NCBI GenBank assembly: GCA_937891135.1
Contig: CALAFB010000004.1
Span: 67,701 to 131,700, forward strand
Origin: an uncultured Elusimicrobium sp.
Lineage (GTDB): Bacteria > Elusimicrobiota > Elusimicrobia > Elusimicrobiales > Elusimicrobiaceae
Length of the DNA: 64,000 nucleotides
Direction: 5' to 3'
In this document: positions 8,589-16,311 of the stretch, in pieces
How positions within the stretch are numbered: the first letter of the stretch is position 1
How the letters are laid out: the number at the start of each line of letters is the position of its first letter
Position numbers and translations under genes: made by a program
Notes under the pieces: generated by a model
Told to the model about the DNA's origin: nothing
Database searches by the model: none
The model's input: only the letters and a program-made list of their open reading frames with translations

Positions 8589-9095
8589 TTAGTTAGCTTG
8601 TAAAAGCGTATCTGCCCGGCGGTTTTGGGCCCAGCAGGCTTGAGTAGCTTCGTAGCAAACCGGTTTTTCTTCACCATAAGAAACCGTGGCGATTTTGTTA
8701 GCCGGAATACCTAAGCGTACATAATAGGCTTTTACTTCGTTCGCGCGTTTTTGACCAAGCGCGATGTTGTAAGCAGTAGTACCGCGATCATCACAATTCC
8801 CTTCTACCACTACTTGGTAATTGGCCACAGCAGAAGCGGCAGCTTTAATGGCTTGTGCGTTGGCTTCTACAATTTTGCGATTATCCGCAGACAAGGTAGC
8901 TTTATCCAAGGCGAAGTGAACCACTCCCAAGGCAACTTCTTGCGCCGGGACTTCCACATCTTCTTCAGCCACTACCATTTCGGAAACGGCTACTACGGTG
9001 CCGTCATTAGCGGCATCATCTTTTTTGTTTTTGCTGCAGGCGGTTAAACCAGCGGCTACAGCAAATACTAATACTACTTTGAGTAAGTTTTTCAT
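8589..9095 (-). CDS. pal: Peptidoglycan-associated lipoprotein Pal
   Basis: A 168-residue outer-membrane lipoprotein. The lipobox LTAC places the lipidated cysteine at residue 20; a variable linker is followed by an OmpA-type peptidoglycan-binding domain with EGNCDDRGTTAYNIALGQKR (the Pal form of the NxxGxxD motif) and a final NRRAD. The start at 9095 is chosen over a longer upstream reading because of its GGAGAGAG ribosome site and because the signal peptide begins there. First gene of the pal-cpoB-tolB operon. Confidence 0.94.
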   Translation of the reverse strand: MKNLLKVVLVFAVAAGLTACSKNKKDDAANDGTVVAVSEMVVAEEDVEVPAQEVALGVVHFALDKATLSADNRKIVEANAQAIKAAASAVANYQVVVEGNCDDRGTTAYNIALGQKRANEVKAYYVRLGIPANKIATVSYGEEKPVCYEATQACWAQNRRADTLLQAN

Positions 9096-9131
9096 TGCTC
9101 TCTCCGTTATAAGTTGAACTTCTACATATAA

Positions 9132-9161
9132 ATAATAGCAACTTTGCATTAACAAGGTCAA
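9132..9161 (-). promoter_or_regulatory. Promoter of pal-cpoB-tolB
   Basis: On the minus strand TTGACC (9156-9161) and TATTAT (9132-9137) are separated by 18 nt, 37 nt upstream of the pal ATG. Good match to sigma-70 boxes. Confidence 0.65.
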
Positions 9162-9194
9162 CTGGTTTTTAAATTCTAAATAGGCTCAGTCTTT

Positions 9195-9223
9195 AAAGGA
9201 CCTAATTTTTAAATAGGTCTTTT
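9195..9223. other. Hairpin between divergent promoters
   Basis: AAAGGACCTA (9195-9204) is complementary to TAGGTCTTT (9214-9222) with an unpaired base, around a 9-nt AT loop, and has A and T runs on its outer sides. It sits upstream of both the pal promoter and the promoter of the secreted-protein gene. It may be an operator or a short insulating terminator; no gene reads into it. Confidence 0.35.
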
Positions 9224-9228
9224 AGCCC

Positions 9229-9256
9229 TTGAAATAAAACCAGACTTCCTTATACT
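9229..9256 (+). promoter_or_regulatory. Promoter of the unknown secreted-protein gene
   Basis: TTGAAA (9229-9234) and TATACT (9251-9256) are separated by 16 nt. The -10 box matches that of the pilin leader promoters. The gene starts 42 nt downstream. Confidence 0.65.
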
Positions 9257-9298
9257 ATAAATAACTAAGAAAAACCCTAATTGAGGAGGATATTTCTT

Positions 9299-10177
9299 AT
9301 GAAAAACGTATTATTTGGTTTTATGTTAGTAAGTATCAGCCAATTAGCTTTTGCACAATATTGGGGCCCGAACCCGACTTTGGCCCAAAAAGGACAGCGG
9401 GATGCCCAACAAGCAACTGCCAAAAAAGCTGCTAAAGCCCAAAAACCGGCAGACCAGCCTGCTGCGCAACCTGCAGCTAGTGCAGCTGCCGCGCCGTCCG
9501 CCTTGGACCAGGCCATTGAAGAACAGGTGTTACAGGCACAACGTAATGAAGCCTGGCGCGTACATACCGCAGGAGTAAACGGGGAGTCACCCAGTAAGAT
9601 TTCAAGCAATCCAAAAGACTCCCGTGAGATCTATTTAAACGGTCAGAGATTTCGCTTGCGGAAAAAAGAACGAAATTATAAAGTTAACGCCGACGACGAT
9701 GATGATATCCACACCTATACCAACCAAACTAATAACGATACCATTCAAGTGTACCGCCGTAGAAATCTGTTCCTCGAAGATGGAACCGGCGAACCTCGCT
9801 GGATGAATCAGGGTGAGGATTATCGGAAAACTCATCCATTCCAAAGAACAGCCAGCGAATCCACCAAGAAAAACGGCATCGTAGATAGAATAGAAGCTTG
9901 TGAAGAAACAAACCCGGATGGAAGCTGCCGTTACGTGGTAAAAAGAAGCATAATTGACTATACGAAAGCGCGTAATTTTGGCAATCCTACTCCGGGAACG
10001 GTGGTAGTTATTAAACGGAACTTGTATAACAACTATTCCGGCCCCACACCTTTGAGAGACCTCAAGAGAGGAACCTACCAATCGTTAAAAAATACGAATA
10101 TTCAGCAGACCTTTGGCGTTAATTTTAAGCCAACAGGAAGAAACGATATCTATGGCCCGGAGACATACCCCGACTAA
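9299..10177 (+). CDS. Secreted protein of unknown function
   Basis: A 292-residue product with a clean signal peptide (residues 1-19, ending AFA before QYWG). Residues about 30-70 are a low-complexity Ala/Lys/Gln/Pro region (AAKAQKPADQPAAQPAASAAAA). The rest is hydrophilic, basic and rich in Asn, Arg and Tyr, with an acidic DDDDD run near residue 125 and two Cys (CEETNPDGSC) that could form a small disulfide loop. I recognise no domain. It stands alone between two hairpins with its own promoter and a strong GAGGAGG ribosome site, which suggests good expression. Confidence 0.75.
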   Translation: MKNVLFGFMLVSISQLAFAQYWGPNPTLAQKGQRDAQQATAKKAAKAQKPADQPAAQPAASAAAAPSALDQAIEEQVLQAQRNEAWRVHTAGVNGESPSKISSNPKDSREIYLNGQRFRLRKKERNYKVNADDDDDIHTYTNQTNNDTIQVYRRRNLFLEDGTGEPRWMNQGEDYRKTHPFQRTASESTKKNGIVDRIEACEETNPDGSCRYVVKRSIIDYTKARNFGNPTPGTVVVIKRNLYNNYSGPTPLRDLKRGTYQSLKNTNIQQTFGVNFKPTGRNDIYGPETYPD

Positions 10178-10195
10178 AATTCGTTCACGTAAAGA

Positions 10196-10222
10196 CCCGG
10201 CTTTTGCATAGCCGGGCCTTTT
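10196..10222 (+). terminator. Terminator of the secreted-protein gene
   Basis: A 7-bp stem (CCCGGCT at 10196-10202 with AGCCGGG at 10210-10216) is followed by CCTTTT. It separates this gene from convergent lysS. Confidence 0.8.
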
Positions 10223-10242
10223 GACTTGAGAATGTATGGAAC

Positions 10243-11751
10243 TTATTTTTCTTCTTCGTCCAGTTTTTTAAGCGTGGGGAAGAAAATAATCTCACGGATA
10301 GAGTCTTGCCCGGTCAGCATCATAATAATCCGGTCAATCCCAATGCCCATGCCCCCTGTGGGCGGCATACCGGACTCCATGGCTTCAATATAATCGGCAT
10401 CTAAAATATCGGCATTTTCGGCATCTTCGCCTTTGGCCGCGGCTTTGGCGGCAGCTTGGTCTTTTAAGCGTTGGAGTTGGTCCGCCGGGTCGTTGAGCTC
10501 GGTATACGCGTTGCCGAGTTCTTGGCCGTTGACAAACACTTCAAACCGCTCCACGAGTTCCGGGTCACCGGGTTTGGTTTTAGAGAACGGGCTGACAGCC
10601 GTCGGGTAATCCAGCGCAATCACCGGGTTGTGGTAATCAGCTAGCAACTTACCTTCAAACAGTTCGTCAAAAATCGCACTGTCAGAATCATCCGCGGAAA
10701 ATTTAATCCCTTGTTCGCGTGCAACTTCTTCCAACTTGGCGCGGTTAAATTTTCGGCCGTCTAATACTTCGTGAATGTCGCGGCCGAATTTTTCCTGCCA
10801 CGCCACCGGGATATACAAGCGTTTGTACGGCGGGCGCAAGTCCACTTCGTAGCCGCGGAATTGCACTTTTTCTACGCCAATGGCTTTGGCGGCGTTGCCT
10901 AAAATTTCATCAAATAAATCCGCCATGGTATTGACGTCCCCATACGCCTGATACAGTTCCATCATGGTAAATTCGGGGTTGTGGGTAGTATCAATACCCT
11001 CGTTACGGAACATATGCCCGATTTCATAAATCCGGTCCAGCCCGCCGATAATCAAGCGTTTGTGATGCAACTCCAGCGCAATACGCATATACAGCGGCAT
11101 TTTGAGCGCATTGTGGAACGTCTCAAACGGACGTGCAATCGCTCCGCCGGAGGACGGATTTAAAATCGGCGTTTCCACTTCTAAAAATCCTTTTTCGTCT
11201 AAAGTTTTGCGGATAGAAGAAATAATCTTCGCGCGTTTGACAAAAATATCTTTGACTTCTTCGTTAGCAATCAAATCCAAATGGCGTTTGCGGAAACGGA
11301 CCTCGGTATCTTGCAGGCCGTGGTATTTTTCCGGCATAGGGCGGATGGCTTTGGAAAGCAAGGTCATTTTAGTTACTTTAATGGTTTTTTCGCCGGTTTT
11401 CGTTACAAAAATATGCCCGGTTACAGACACAAAATCCCCTACTGCAATATGTTTTTTGAAGAAAGTATAGGCTTCTTCGCCCAAATTATCTTTGGCTACA
11501 TACAGTTGGATACGGCCCGAAAAATCCCGCAAATGGGCAAAAGCAGCCTTGCCCATTAAGCGGATTTGCATCAAGCGGCCCGCCGTAATAGCATCGGCAT
11601 TTTCAGCTAAGTTTTTAGCTTCTGCACAGGAAATTTGTTTTTCACAGCGGTTCGGATAAGGAGTAATACCCATTTGGCGGATTTCTTCCACTTCTTGGTA
11701 GCGTTGTTTGATAATGCCTTCTAAGGCAGTATTGTGTTGTTGTTCAGCCAT
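10243..11751 (-). CDS. lysS: Lysyl-tRNA synthetase, class II
   Basis: A 502-residue enzyme that charges tRNA-Lys. An N-terminal OB-fold anticodon domain (about 55-145, GRLMQIRLMGKAAFAHLRD) precedes the class II core: motif 2 is in MFRNEGIDTTHNPEFTMMEL and motif 3 in GMGIGIDRIIMMLT. Length and motifs are standard. The insert DQAAAKAAAKGEDAENAD near residue 440 is longer than usual and Ala-rich. Monocistronic with its own promoter, divergent from the ankyrin gene. Confidence 0.97.
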   Translation of the reverse strand: MAEQQHNTALEGIIKQRYQEVEEIRQMGITPYPNRCEKQISCAEAKNLAENADAITAGRLMQIRLMGKAAFAHLRDFSGRIQLYVAKDNLGEEAYTFFKKHIAVGDFVSVTGHIFVTKTGEKTIKVTKMTLLSKAIRPMPEKYHGLQDTEVRFRKRHLDLIANEEVKDIFVKRAKIISSIRKTLDEKGFLEVETPILNPSSGGAIARPFETFHNALKMPLYMRIALELHHKRLIIGGLDRIYEIGHMFRNEGIDTTHNPEFTMMELYQAYGDVNTMADLFDEILGNAAKAIGVEKVQFRGYEVDLRPPYKRLYIPVAWQEKFGRDIHEVLDGRKFNRAKLEEVAREQGIKFSADDSDSAIFDELFEGKLLADYHNPVIALDYPTAVSPFSKTKPGDPELVERFEVFVNGQELGNAYTELNDPADQLQRLKDQAAAKAAAKGEDAENADILDADYIEAMESGMPPTGGMGIGIDRIIMMLTGQDSIREIIFFPTLKKLDEEEK

Positions 11752-11776
11752 AATAAAACCTCAATATAAGTAATTA

Positions 11777-11805
11777 TTTATATTTTACCAATTTATTACC
11801 CTCAA
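11777..11805 (-). promoter_or_regulatory. Promoter of lysS
   Basis: Minus-strand TTGAGG (11800-11805) and TATAAA (11777-11782) with a 17-nt spacer, 26 nt upstream of the lysS ATG. Confidence 0.6.
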
Positions 11806-11822
11806 TGTGCTAAAATAGAGAT

Positions 11823-12647
11823 ATGAAGAAAAGCACTTGGATTTGGATTGGCATTTTAGTTGTATTTATTAGTGGGGGGCTGCTCTATCGCCATTTTGCA
11901 CAAGAAGTAGATTCCCGCGGGGCCACCCGCCTGATGCGCGCACTAGAAGAAAATGATATAGATAAAATGCGTAAATTATTGGAAAATTCTCCGGATGTAC
12001 ACGCCCGGGATAAATCCGGCCAAACTGCTTTATTTTATGCGGCACATTATGCCCAAGACCCGATTGTTTTACATAAATTGATTGCTGCCGGAGCAGATAC
12101 GCTAGCCACAGATAAGCACGGTTATACGCCCCTAATGGTTGCCGCGCAGTATAATCCTTCCCCCCGCATTGTACTGACGCTAGCCCGCTATGGACGCTTT
12201 TTAGCCCCCCAAACAAACAATAAAAATAAAGCCCTCGCCATAGCTGCTCAACATAACAATGCGGCCGTGATTAAAACATTACTTACCACCGGGGCAGACC
12301 CGGTTACTGAATCCGGGACCAATGCTGCTGAACTATTAGCCGTAAATCCGCACCTTTCCGAACAGGAAAAAACCGATTGGCGGCACATTATGTTAGTGCT
12401 GGAAATTTTAGAAGCACGGGAGAAATTCCAACGGGAAAATTATCCAAAACATTCGGGAAAATCCCAAAATACCCCCGTTAAAAAGCAAACCGTTCCTGCA
12501 GAAACCTCCAAACAAAAACCTACCGCTACACCGCTGCCGGACCCGCTCCCCGTATCGCCAGAGGCGCCGGTTTTTATTACACAACCGCAAGACCTTGCTC
12601 CCACATCCCTCCAAAAAAATGAGGAAATAGCACCTCTTGAAAAATAA
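11823..12647 (+). CDS. Membrane-anchored ankyrin repeat protein
   Basis: A 274-residue protein with an N-terminal hydrophobic helix (residues 6-23) that probably anchors it in the inner membrane or acts as an uncleaved signal. Four to five ankyrin repeats follow (GATRLMRALEENDIDKMRKL, SGQTALFYAAHYA, HGYTPLMVAAQYN, NKALAIAAQHNNAAVIKTLL) up to about residue 165. The C-terminal 75 residues are a Pro/Thr/Lys-rich unstructured tail. Ankyrin repeats bind proteins; the partner is unknown. Confidence 0.8.
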   Translation: MKKSTWIWIGILVVFISGGLLYRHFAQEVDSRGATRLMRALEENDIDKMRKLLENSPDVHARDKSGQTALFYAAHYAQDPIVLHKLIAAGADTLATDKHGYTPLMVAAQYNPSPRIVLTLARYGRFLAPQTNNKNKALAIAAQHNNAAVIKTLLTTGADPVTESGTNAAELLAVNPHLSEQEKTDWRHIMLVLEILEAREKFQRENYPKHSGKSQNTPVKKQTVPAETSKQKPTATPLPDPLPVSPEAPVFITQPQDLAPTSLQKNEEIAPLEK

Positions 12648-12650
12648 CCA

Positions 12651-12677
12651 TTTACAAATGTACATATTTGTTATAAT
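12651..12677 (+). promoter_or_regulatory. Putative promoter of pdaD-speB
   Basis: A perfect TATAAT at 12672-12677 with TTTACA at 12651-12656; the 15-nt spacer is short. No ribosome site lies between it and the ankyrin gene, so the pair is likely transcribed from here. Confidence 0.5.
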
Positions 12678-12720
12678 ATATACATACTTATTTTAACCAA
12701 CAAGGAGCGTGGAAACACAC

Positions 12721-13272
12721 ATGTACGAAGCGTTTGTACCGAAGGAAATCTTCCTTACCAAAGGAATCGGCCGTCATAAAGAAAAACTCGCAAGTTTTGA
12801 AGAAGCCTTGCGCGATGCTAAAATTGCCAGTTTTAACTTGGTGCCTGTTTCCAGTATTTTCCCGCCCGGCTGTAAAACCGTACCGGTGGAAAAAGGACTC
12901 AAAAAATTACATGCAGGCCAAATTTTGCATTGTGTGATCAGCCGTAATACCAGCAACGAATACCGCCGTATGATTGCGGCATCCGTTGGCGTGGCTATTC
13001 CGAAAGACCGCACGCACCACGGGTATTTGTCCGAACACCACAGTTTCGGTGAGACCGACAAGCAAGCCGGAGATTATGCCGAAGACTTGGCGGCGCTTAT
13101 GTTATCCACTACGTTGGGAATTGACTTTGATAATGACACCACGTGGGATAAAAAAGAAGAAATTTGGAAAATGAGCGGCAAAATCGTCCGCACTTCTAAC
13201 ATCACTCAATCGGCTGTATGTGCCAACGGGGTATGGACCACCGTTATTGCCGCGGCCGTGTTTGTAAACTAA
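12721..13272 (+). CDS. pdaD: Pyruvoyl-dependent arginine decarboxylase
   Basis: Converts arginine to agmatine. The 183-residue proenzyme contains [12 protein letters not shown] at about 39-50; in this family self-cleavage between the two serines (44 and 45) makes beta and alpha chains and turns the second Ser into the pyruvoyl cofactor. A catalytic Glu is expected in the [19 protein letters not shown] region. Start: a GTG at 12709 is only 1 nt from the GGAG site, so ATG 12721 is preferred, with a rather long 13-nt spacing. Followed by speB, giving a two-step route to putrescine. Confidence 0.92.
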   Translation: MYEAFVPKEIFLTKGIGRHKEKLASFEEALRDAKIASFNLVPVSSIFPPGCKTVPVEKGLKKLHAGQILHCVISRNTSNEYRRMIAASVGVAIPKDRTHHGYLSEHHSFGETDKQAGDYAEDLAALMLSTTLGIDFDNDTTWDKKEEIWKMSGKIVRTSNITQSAVCANGVWTTVIAAAVFVN

Positions 13273-13289
13273 TTATCACAGGAATTTTT

Positions 13290-14165
13290 GTGAGCGACAA
13301 CGTACAAACTGATAAATTTATGGGGCTAGAGAGCAAAAACAGCGCTCTAGCCTCTTGTAAATTCGTAGTAGTGCCTGTGCCGTTTGAGAAAACGGTTTGT
13401 TACGGGCATGGTACTGCCAAAGGGCCGGCGGCCGTCATAGAAGCTTCCACACAAATTGAACTGTGGGACGAAGAAACCAAGACCGAAACCTGGGAACTGG
13501 GCATTAACACCCAACCTGCCGTTAATTGCAAAGGTTCCACCAATACGGTATTTAAAAACATTGATAAAACGGTACGCAATTTAATGAAATACAAAGCTAT
13601 TCCGTTTTACATTGGCGGGGAACATACCGTTACGCAAGCCTTGGCCCAACCGTACATTGATAAGTACAAAAACTTAAGTATTTTGCATTTTGATGCCCAT
13701 GCAGATTTGCGCGAAACATTTGAAGGTACGCCCAAATCGCACGCGTGTGCGTTATATCCGGCGTCGCGGCAAGTGCCGGTGGTGCAGGTGGGGATCCGTA
13801 GCGTAGCCAGCGAAGAAAAACAATACTGTAATGCCGGCAAGGTAACCACATTCTTAATGCATGAACACCGCGACGTGAAAAAACTCATCCCGCAAGTGCT
13901 TAAAAAATTGACCGATACCGTATATATCACGATTGACGTGGACGGCTTTGACCCGTCCGTCATTCCGGCAACGGGCACGCCGCAACCCGGCGGATTTATG
14001 TGGTATGAAGCGTTGGACTTATTCCGCGAAGTCATCAAGCACAAAAAAATTGTGGCCGTTGACGTAGTGGAAGCGTGTGCGCGCAAGGCAGACACGATTA
14101 CAGAGTTTAACGTCTCTAAACTCATTTACCGCTTAATGGGCTACTTGGCGGTAAAGAAAAAATAA
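13290..14165 (+). CDS. speB: Agmatinase (ureohydrolase)
   Basis: Hydrolyses agmatine to putrescine and urea with two Mn2+. About 291 residues from a GTG at 13290, which follows an AGGAA site; ATG 13321 is an alternative. Metal ligands are in GGEHT (about 109-113), FDAHAD (134-139) and ITIDVDGFDP. Its place 17 nt after pdaD supports agmatine rather than arginine as substrate. No spermidine synthase is nearby. Confidence 0.92.
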   Translation: MSDNVQTDKFMGLESKNSALASCKFVVVPVPFEKTVCYGHGTAKGPAAVIEASTQIELWDEETKTETWELGINTQPAVNCKGSTNTVFKNIDKTVRNLMKYKAIPFYIGGEHTVTQALAQPYIDKYKNLSILHFDAHADLRETFEGTPKSHACALYPASRQVPVVQVGIRSVASEEKQYCNAGKVTTFLMHEHRDVKKLIPQVLKKLTDTVYITIDVDGFDPSVIPATGTPQPGGFMWYEALDLFREVIKHKKIVAVDVVEACARKADTITEFNVSKLIYRLMGYLAVKKK

Positions 14166-14192
14166 ACATACTGTATTATCTATATAAACATG

Positions 14193-14222
14193 CCCTCGGA
14201 TATCAAAACAATCCGGGGGTTT
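14193..14222. terminator. Bidirectional terminator between speB and pilin B
   Basis: CCCTCGGAT (14193-14201) pairs with ATCCGGGGG (14211-14219) with one wobble, followed by TTT on the plus strand. It sits 27 nt after speB and 4 nt from the pilin B stop, so it probably serves both. Confidence 0.75.
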
Positions 14223-14225
14223 GTA

Positions 14226-14975
14226 TTATTCTGTAATTAATCCTAGTTTATTACAAAGTGTTCTTTCTTCTACAGAGTTATGCACTTTTTGGCATGTCAT
14301 TTTTCCGCGATAGGATGAAGTGCTATGCCAGCGGTAGAGTCGTATTGCTATCAAACATGTACCAAAACACCTTCCCCAATCGTTTTGATGGCCGGGGCAG
14401 TAATTGAAACTTGCTGCTTCTGGATAATCTGCCATCCATAGAAAATGATCGGGTCCGCATGCATAGGAATCAGCATGTCCATTGGATGATGTACGTGGAC
14501 AAGGGAGATTAATATCCAAATCTTCCAGTTTGTTGGTGTATTTCCCATTTCTTAGGTAATAAACTTCTTGTGCTGTTTGAAGTGTTTTTAAATCGGGGAA
14601 CCACTTTTTAGTTTTGGAAATCCTGGTTGCTTGTTGATACTGCGGCAAGGCTACCGCTGCCAAAATGCCGATGATGAGGATGACGACGAGCAGTTCTATG
14701 AGGGTAAAGCCGCGGGACACACGCTCCGTCACCCCGCAGGCCCGTAATGCGGGGTATAACGTGTCGGCCGCCCCTATATCCCGCATACCAACACTGCGGG
14801 ATGACGAGGGGCGGAGGGTAAAACCGCTGTTATTAAATAAAGCGCGCCGTTGTAGGTCAGGTTCTACCTGACAATTAGTAAGGTTGTTTTTTCCTTTTAC
14901 GGAGGTATTGTCAGGCAAAGCCTGACCTACCCAATTATTTTGCGTTTTTCCCCGCCGGGTGATTTTATTTTTCAT
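14226..14975 (-). CDS. Type IV pilin-like protein B with a very long prepilin leader
   Basis: A 249-residue prepilin. The cleavage motif SRG before FTLIELLVV is at residue 89, so the leader is 89 residues, far above the usual 6-25. The mature protein has the standard helix ([21 protein letters not shown]) and a Cys-rich variable C-terminus. The first 12 residues (MKNKITRRGKTQ) match pilin D. The rest of the leader comes from repeat elements inserted in frame: one of 114 bp flanked by a 12-bp direct repeat, which leaves a second GFTL at residues 51-54, and one of about 79 bp. ATG 14975 is chosen for its AAAGGAGACG ribosome site. Processing of such a leader is uncertain. Confidence 0.85.
   Translation of the reverse strand: MKNKITRRGKTQNNWVGQALPDNTSVKGKNNLTNCQVEPDLQRRALFNNSGFTLRPSSSRSVGMRDIGAADTLYPALRACGVTERVSRGFTLIELLVVILIIGILAAVALPQYQQATRISKTKKWFPDLKTLQTAQEVYYLRNGKYTNKLEDLDINLPCPRTSSNGHADSYACGPDHFLWMADYPEAASFNYCPGHQNDWGRCFGTCLIAIRLYRWHSTSSYRGKMTCQKVHNSVEERTLCNKLGLITE
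14700..14825 (-). repeat. In-frame palindromic insertion with 12-bp flanking duplication
   Basis: GAGGGTAAAGCC (14700-14711) and GAGGGTAAAACC (14814-14825) are direct repeats 114 bp apart and both encode the GFTL start of the pilin helix. Between them are two large hairpins: 14768-14814 (CCGCCCC arms around an ATCCCGCA/TGCGGGAT stem with 9-nt loop) and 14715-14765 (outer GACAC arms around ACCCCGCA/TGCGGGGT with 9-nt loop). This is the pattern of a small non-autonomous element that duplicated its target. 114 is a multiple of 3. Confidence 0.7.
14852..14930 (-). repeat. MITE-like element inside the pilin B leader coding region
   Basis: Terminal inverted repeats GTAGGTCAGG (14852-14861) and CCTGACCTAC (14921-14930) bound 79 bp. 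Each end also forms its own small hairpin: GTCAGG/CCTGAC at 14856-14872 and GTCAGGC/GCCTGAC at 14910-14926. It codes for part of the prepilin leader without a stop. Confidence 0.6.
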
Positions 14976-15023
14976 GTTCGTCTCCTTTAGCAATTATTTC
15001 CAATTTCTCTGTTTAAGGAGACA

Positions 15024-15226
15024 CACAAAACGGCCATTGTACCTAGGTCTAGATAAATCCCTCAATATAACAGCCGCGGCTTGCTACTAAGTAACAAACA
15101 CTCGGCACCCTGTCTCCAAGGGATCAGCTTGGATATAGGGTGCCTCAAACGACCATTTTTGGATTTATCTAGGACTTGCTAACAAGTCATCTGCGTTTGC
15201 AGTTCCAAAAACAAAGTAAAATTGTA
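15024..15226 (-). ncRNA. Structured pilin leader RNA, copy B
   Basis: Leader of pilin B. Same layout as copy A: GTTTTTGGAA, P1 (CTGC/GCAG), P2 (GACTTG/CAAGTC), P3 15161-15172 with 15049-15060 (12 bp, perfect), P4 15137-15144 with 15104-15111 plus an inner CCAAG/CTTGG stem and the same CTGATCC loop as copy A, GAGTG, P5, GCGGCTGTTAT, and GGCCGTTTT. P3 and P4 share no sequence with copy A, so the pairing is supported by covariation. Confidence 0.75.
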
Positions 15227-15231
15227 CCTAT

Positions 15232-15260
15232 AGTATAATAAAAAAACGTCGTAATAACAA
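15232..15260 (-). promoter_or_regulatory. Promoter of pilin B
   Basis: Minus-strand TTGTTA (15255-15260), 17-nt spacer, TATACT (15232-15237), the same as at pilin A. Upstream, 15270-15316 contains nested inverted repeats (GTTCCT/AGGAAC inside GGGG/CCCC) just after the end of the YgjP-type gene; this may be its terminator, but there is no U-run. Confidence 0.78.
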
Positions 15261-15337
15261 GGTAACCAGCCGGGGCACAAGTTCCTTGGGACTCAGGAAC
15301 CTAGCAGACCCCGATAAGAATAATCTAAAAGAATGTG

Positions 15338-15988
15338 TTATTGGTTAGAAGGTGTAGGCGGTTGGTAGGTTAATTCTACATCCGCAAAAATAGCATCTTT
15401 ATTTTCGTTGAGCCAGCGACGGTGTAATTTGTAGTCCGGCGCAAACTGAGCCACTAACTGCCAGTATTCGGCCCCGTGGTTCATATAGGTTAAATGGCAC
15501 AACTCGTGCACCATTAAATAATCCTGCACAGCCAGCGGCATTTTGACAATACGATACGAGAAATTAAGGTTTTTTTTGCCCGAACAACTGGCCCACAATG
15601 TGCGTTGGTCTTTAATAAAAATTTGGTTAAATGCTACGCCCATTTTCTGCGCCCATTCGGCGGTTTTGGCGGTTAAGGTTTCGCGGGCTTTTTCGCGCAG
15701 CCAATCCGTAACGAGTTGGGACGGACTATCCTGCTCGGTCTGCAAATACACGTGAAATACTTGCCCGTCAAACGCTACGCCCGGTTCCTGGTCCGGCGTC
15801 AAATACATTTGCACCGGGAATAAGTCCCCATTATACAGTACTTGGTTCTCGTGCGGCACTAGGGCAGCGGGGGTACCGTCTTTAGCTTCTTGGGCAGCCG
15901 GTTGTGTGCCAAAAACTTCGGGTAAATCCTTTTTAAGGCGTTGTAAGAATAGTTTTACATCACTAATTACACTTTGCGTATCTGCCAT
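15338..15988 (-). CDS. YgjP-type zinc metallohydrolase (DUF45)
   Basis: A 216-residue protein ending in a YgjP/WLM-like metalloprotease domain. The zinc motif HELCH (161-165) and His171 are in HELCHLTYMNHGAEYW, preceded by the family segment LWASCSGKKNLNFSYRIVKMP. The substrate is unknown for most members; the domain often accompanies restriction or repair genes, but here the neighbours are pilin cassettes on both sides. The first 45 residues are not conserved in the family as I know it. Confidence 0.82.
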   Translation of the reverse strand: MADTQSVISDVKLFLQRLKKDLPEVFGTQPAAQEAKDGTPAALVPHENQVLYNGDLFPVQMYLTPDQEPGVAFDGQVFHVYLQTEQDSPSQLVTDWLREKARETLTAKTAEWAQKMGVAFNQIFIKDQRTLWASCSGKKNLNFSYRIVKMPLAVQDYLMVHELCHLTYMNHGAEYWQLVAQFAPDYKLHRRWLNENKDAIFADVELTYQPPTPSNQ

Positions 15989-16014
15989 AATTATATTATA
16001 GCAAACTTATGAAG

Positions 16015-16044
16015 TTGGATTTTTGGAATGATTTTTATTATACT
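16015..16044 (+). promoter_or_regulatory. Promoter of pilin C
   Basis: TTGGAT (16015-16020), 18-nt spacer, TATACT (16039-16044), followed by ATAGATACAATTTTACTCTG, the same initial transcribed sequence as in copies A and B. Confidence 0.72.
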
Positions 16045-16049
16045 ATAGA

Positions 16050-16260
16050 TACAATTTTACTCTGTTTTTGGAACCGTATGTGGAATACGGAGCACTTTTG
16101 ACAAGTACTCGTTCTCTCCAAAAATAGCCTATAAGAGCATAAAATAAACGGATTAATTACCCGTTTGCTTTATGCTTAATGTTTATCGTTTTGACGGTAA
16201 ATTACGGCTATTTGTAAGGGTGCTGAGAACGAGTTTCCCAACAACATAGCCGTTTTATAT
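16050..16260 (+). ncRNA. Structured pilin leader RNA, copy C
   Basis: Leader of pilin C. P1 is CCGTAT/ATACGG (16074-16090); P3 is 16107-16116 with 16225-16234 (10 bp, perfect); P4 is AGCATAAA/TTTATGCT (16136-16143 with 16169-16176) with an inner AAACGG/CCGTTT stem. The core reads CCAAAAATAGCC, AATG, hairpin P5, TACGGCTATT, then ATAGCCGTTTT at 16246-16256. Here the middle motif has changed to CTAT and the last to ATAG, a compensatory change that supports CGGCTA/TAGCCG pairing. Confidence 0.75.
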
Positions 16261-16311
16261 GGATTTCCCGGGACAGGTAAGTTGAAACTAAATAGATTAG
16301 GAGAATATATT

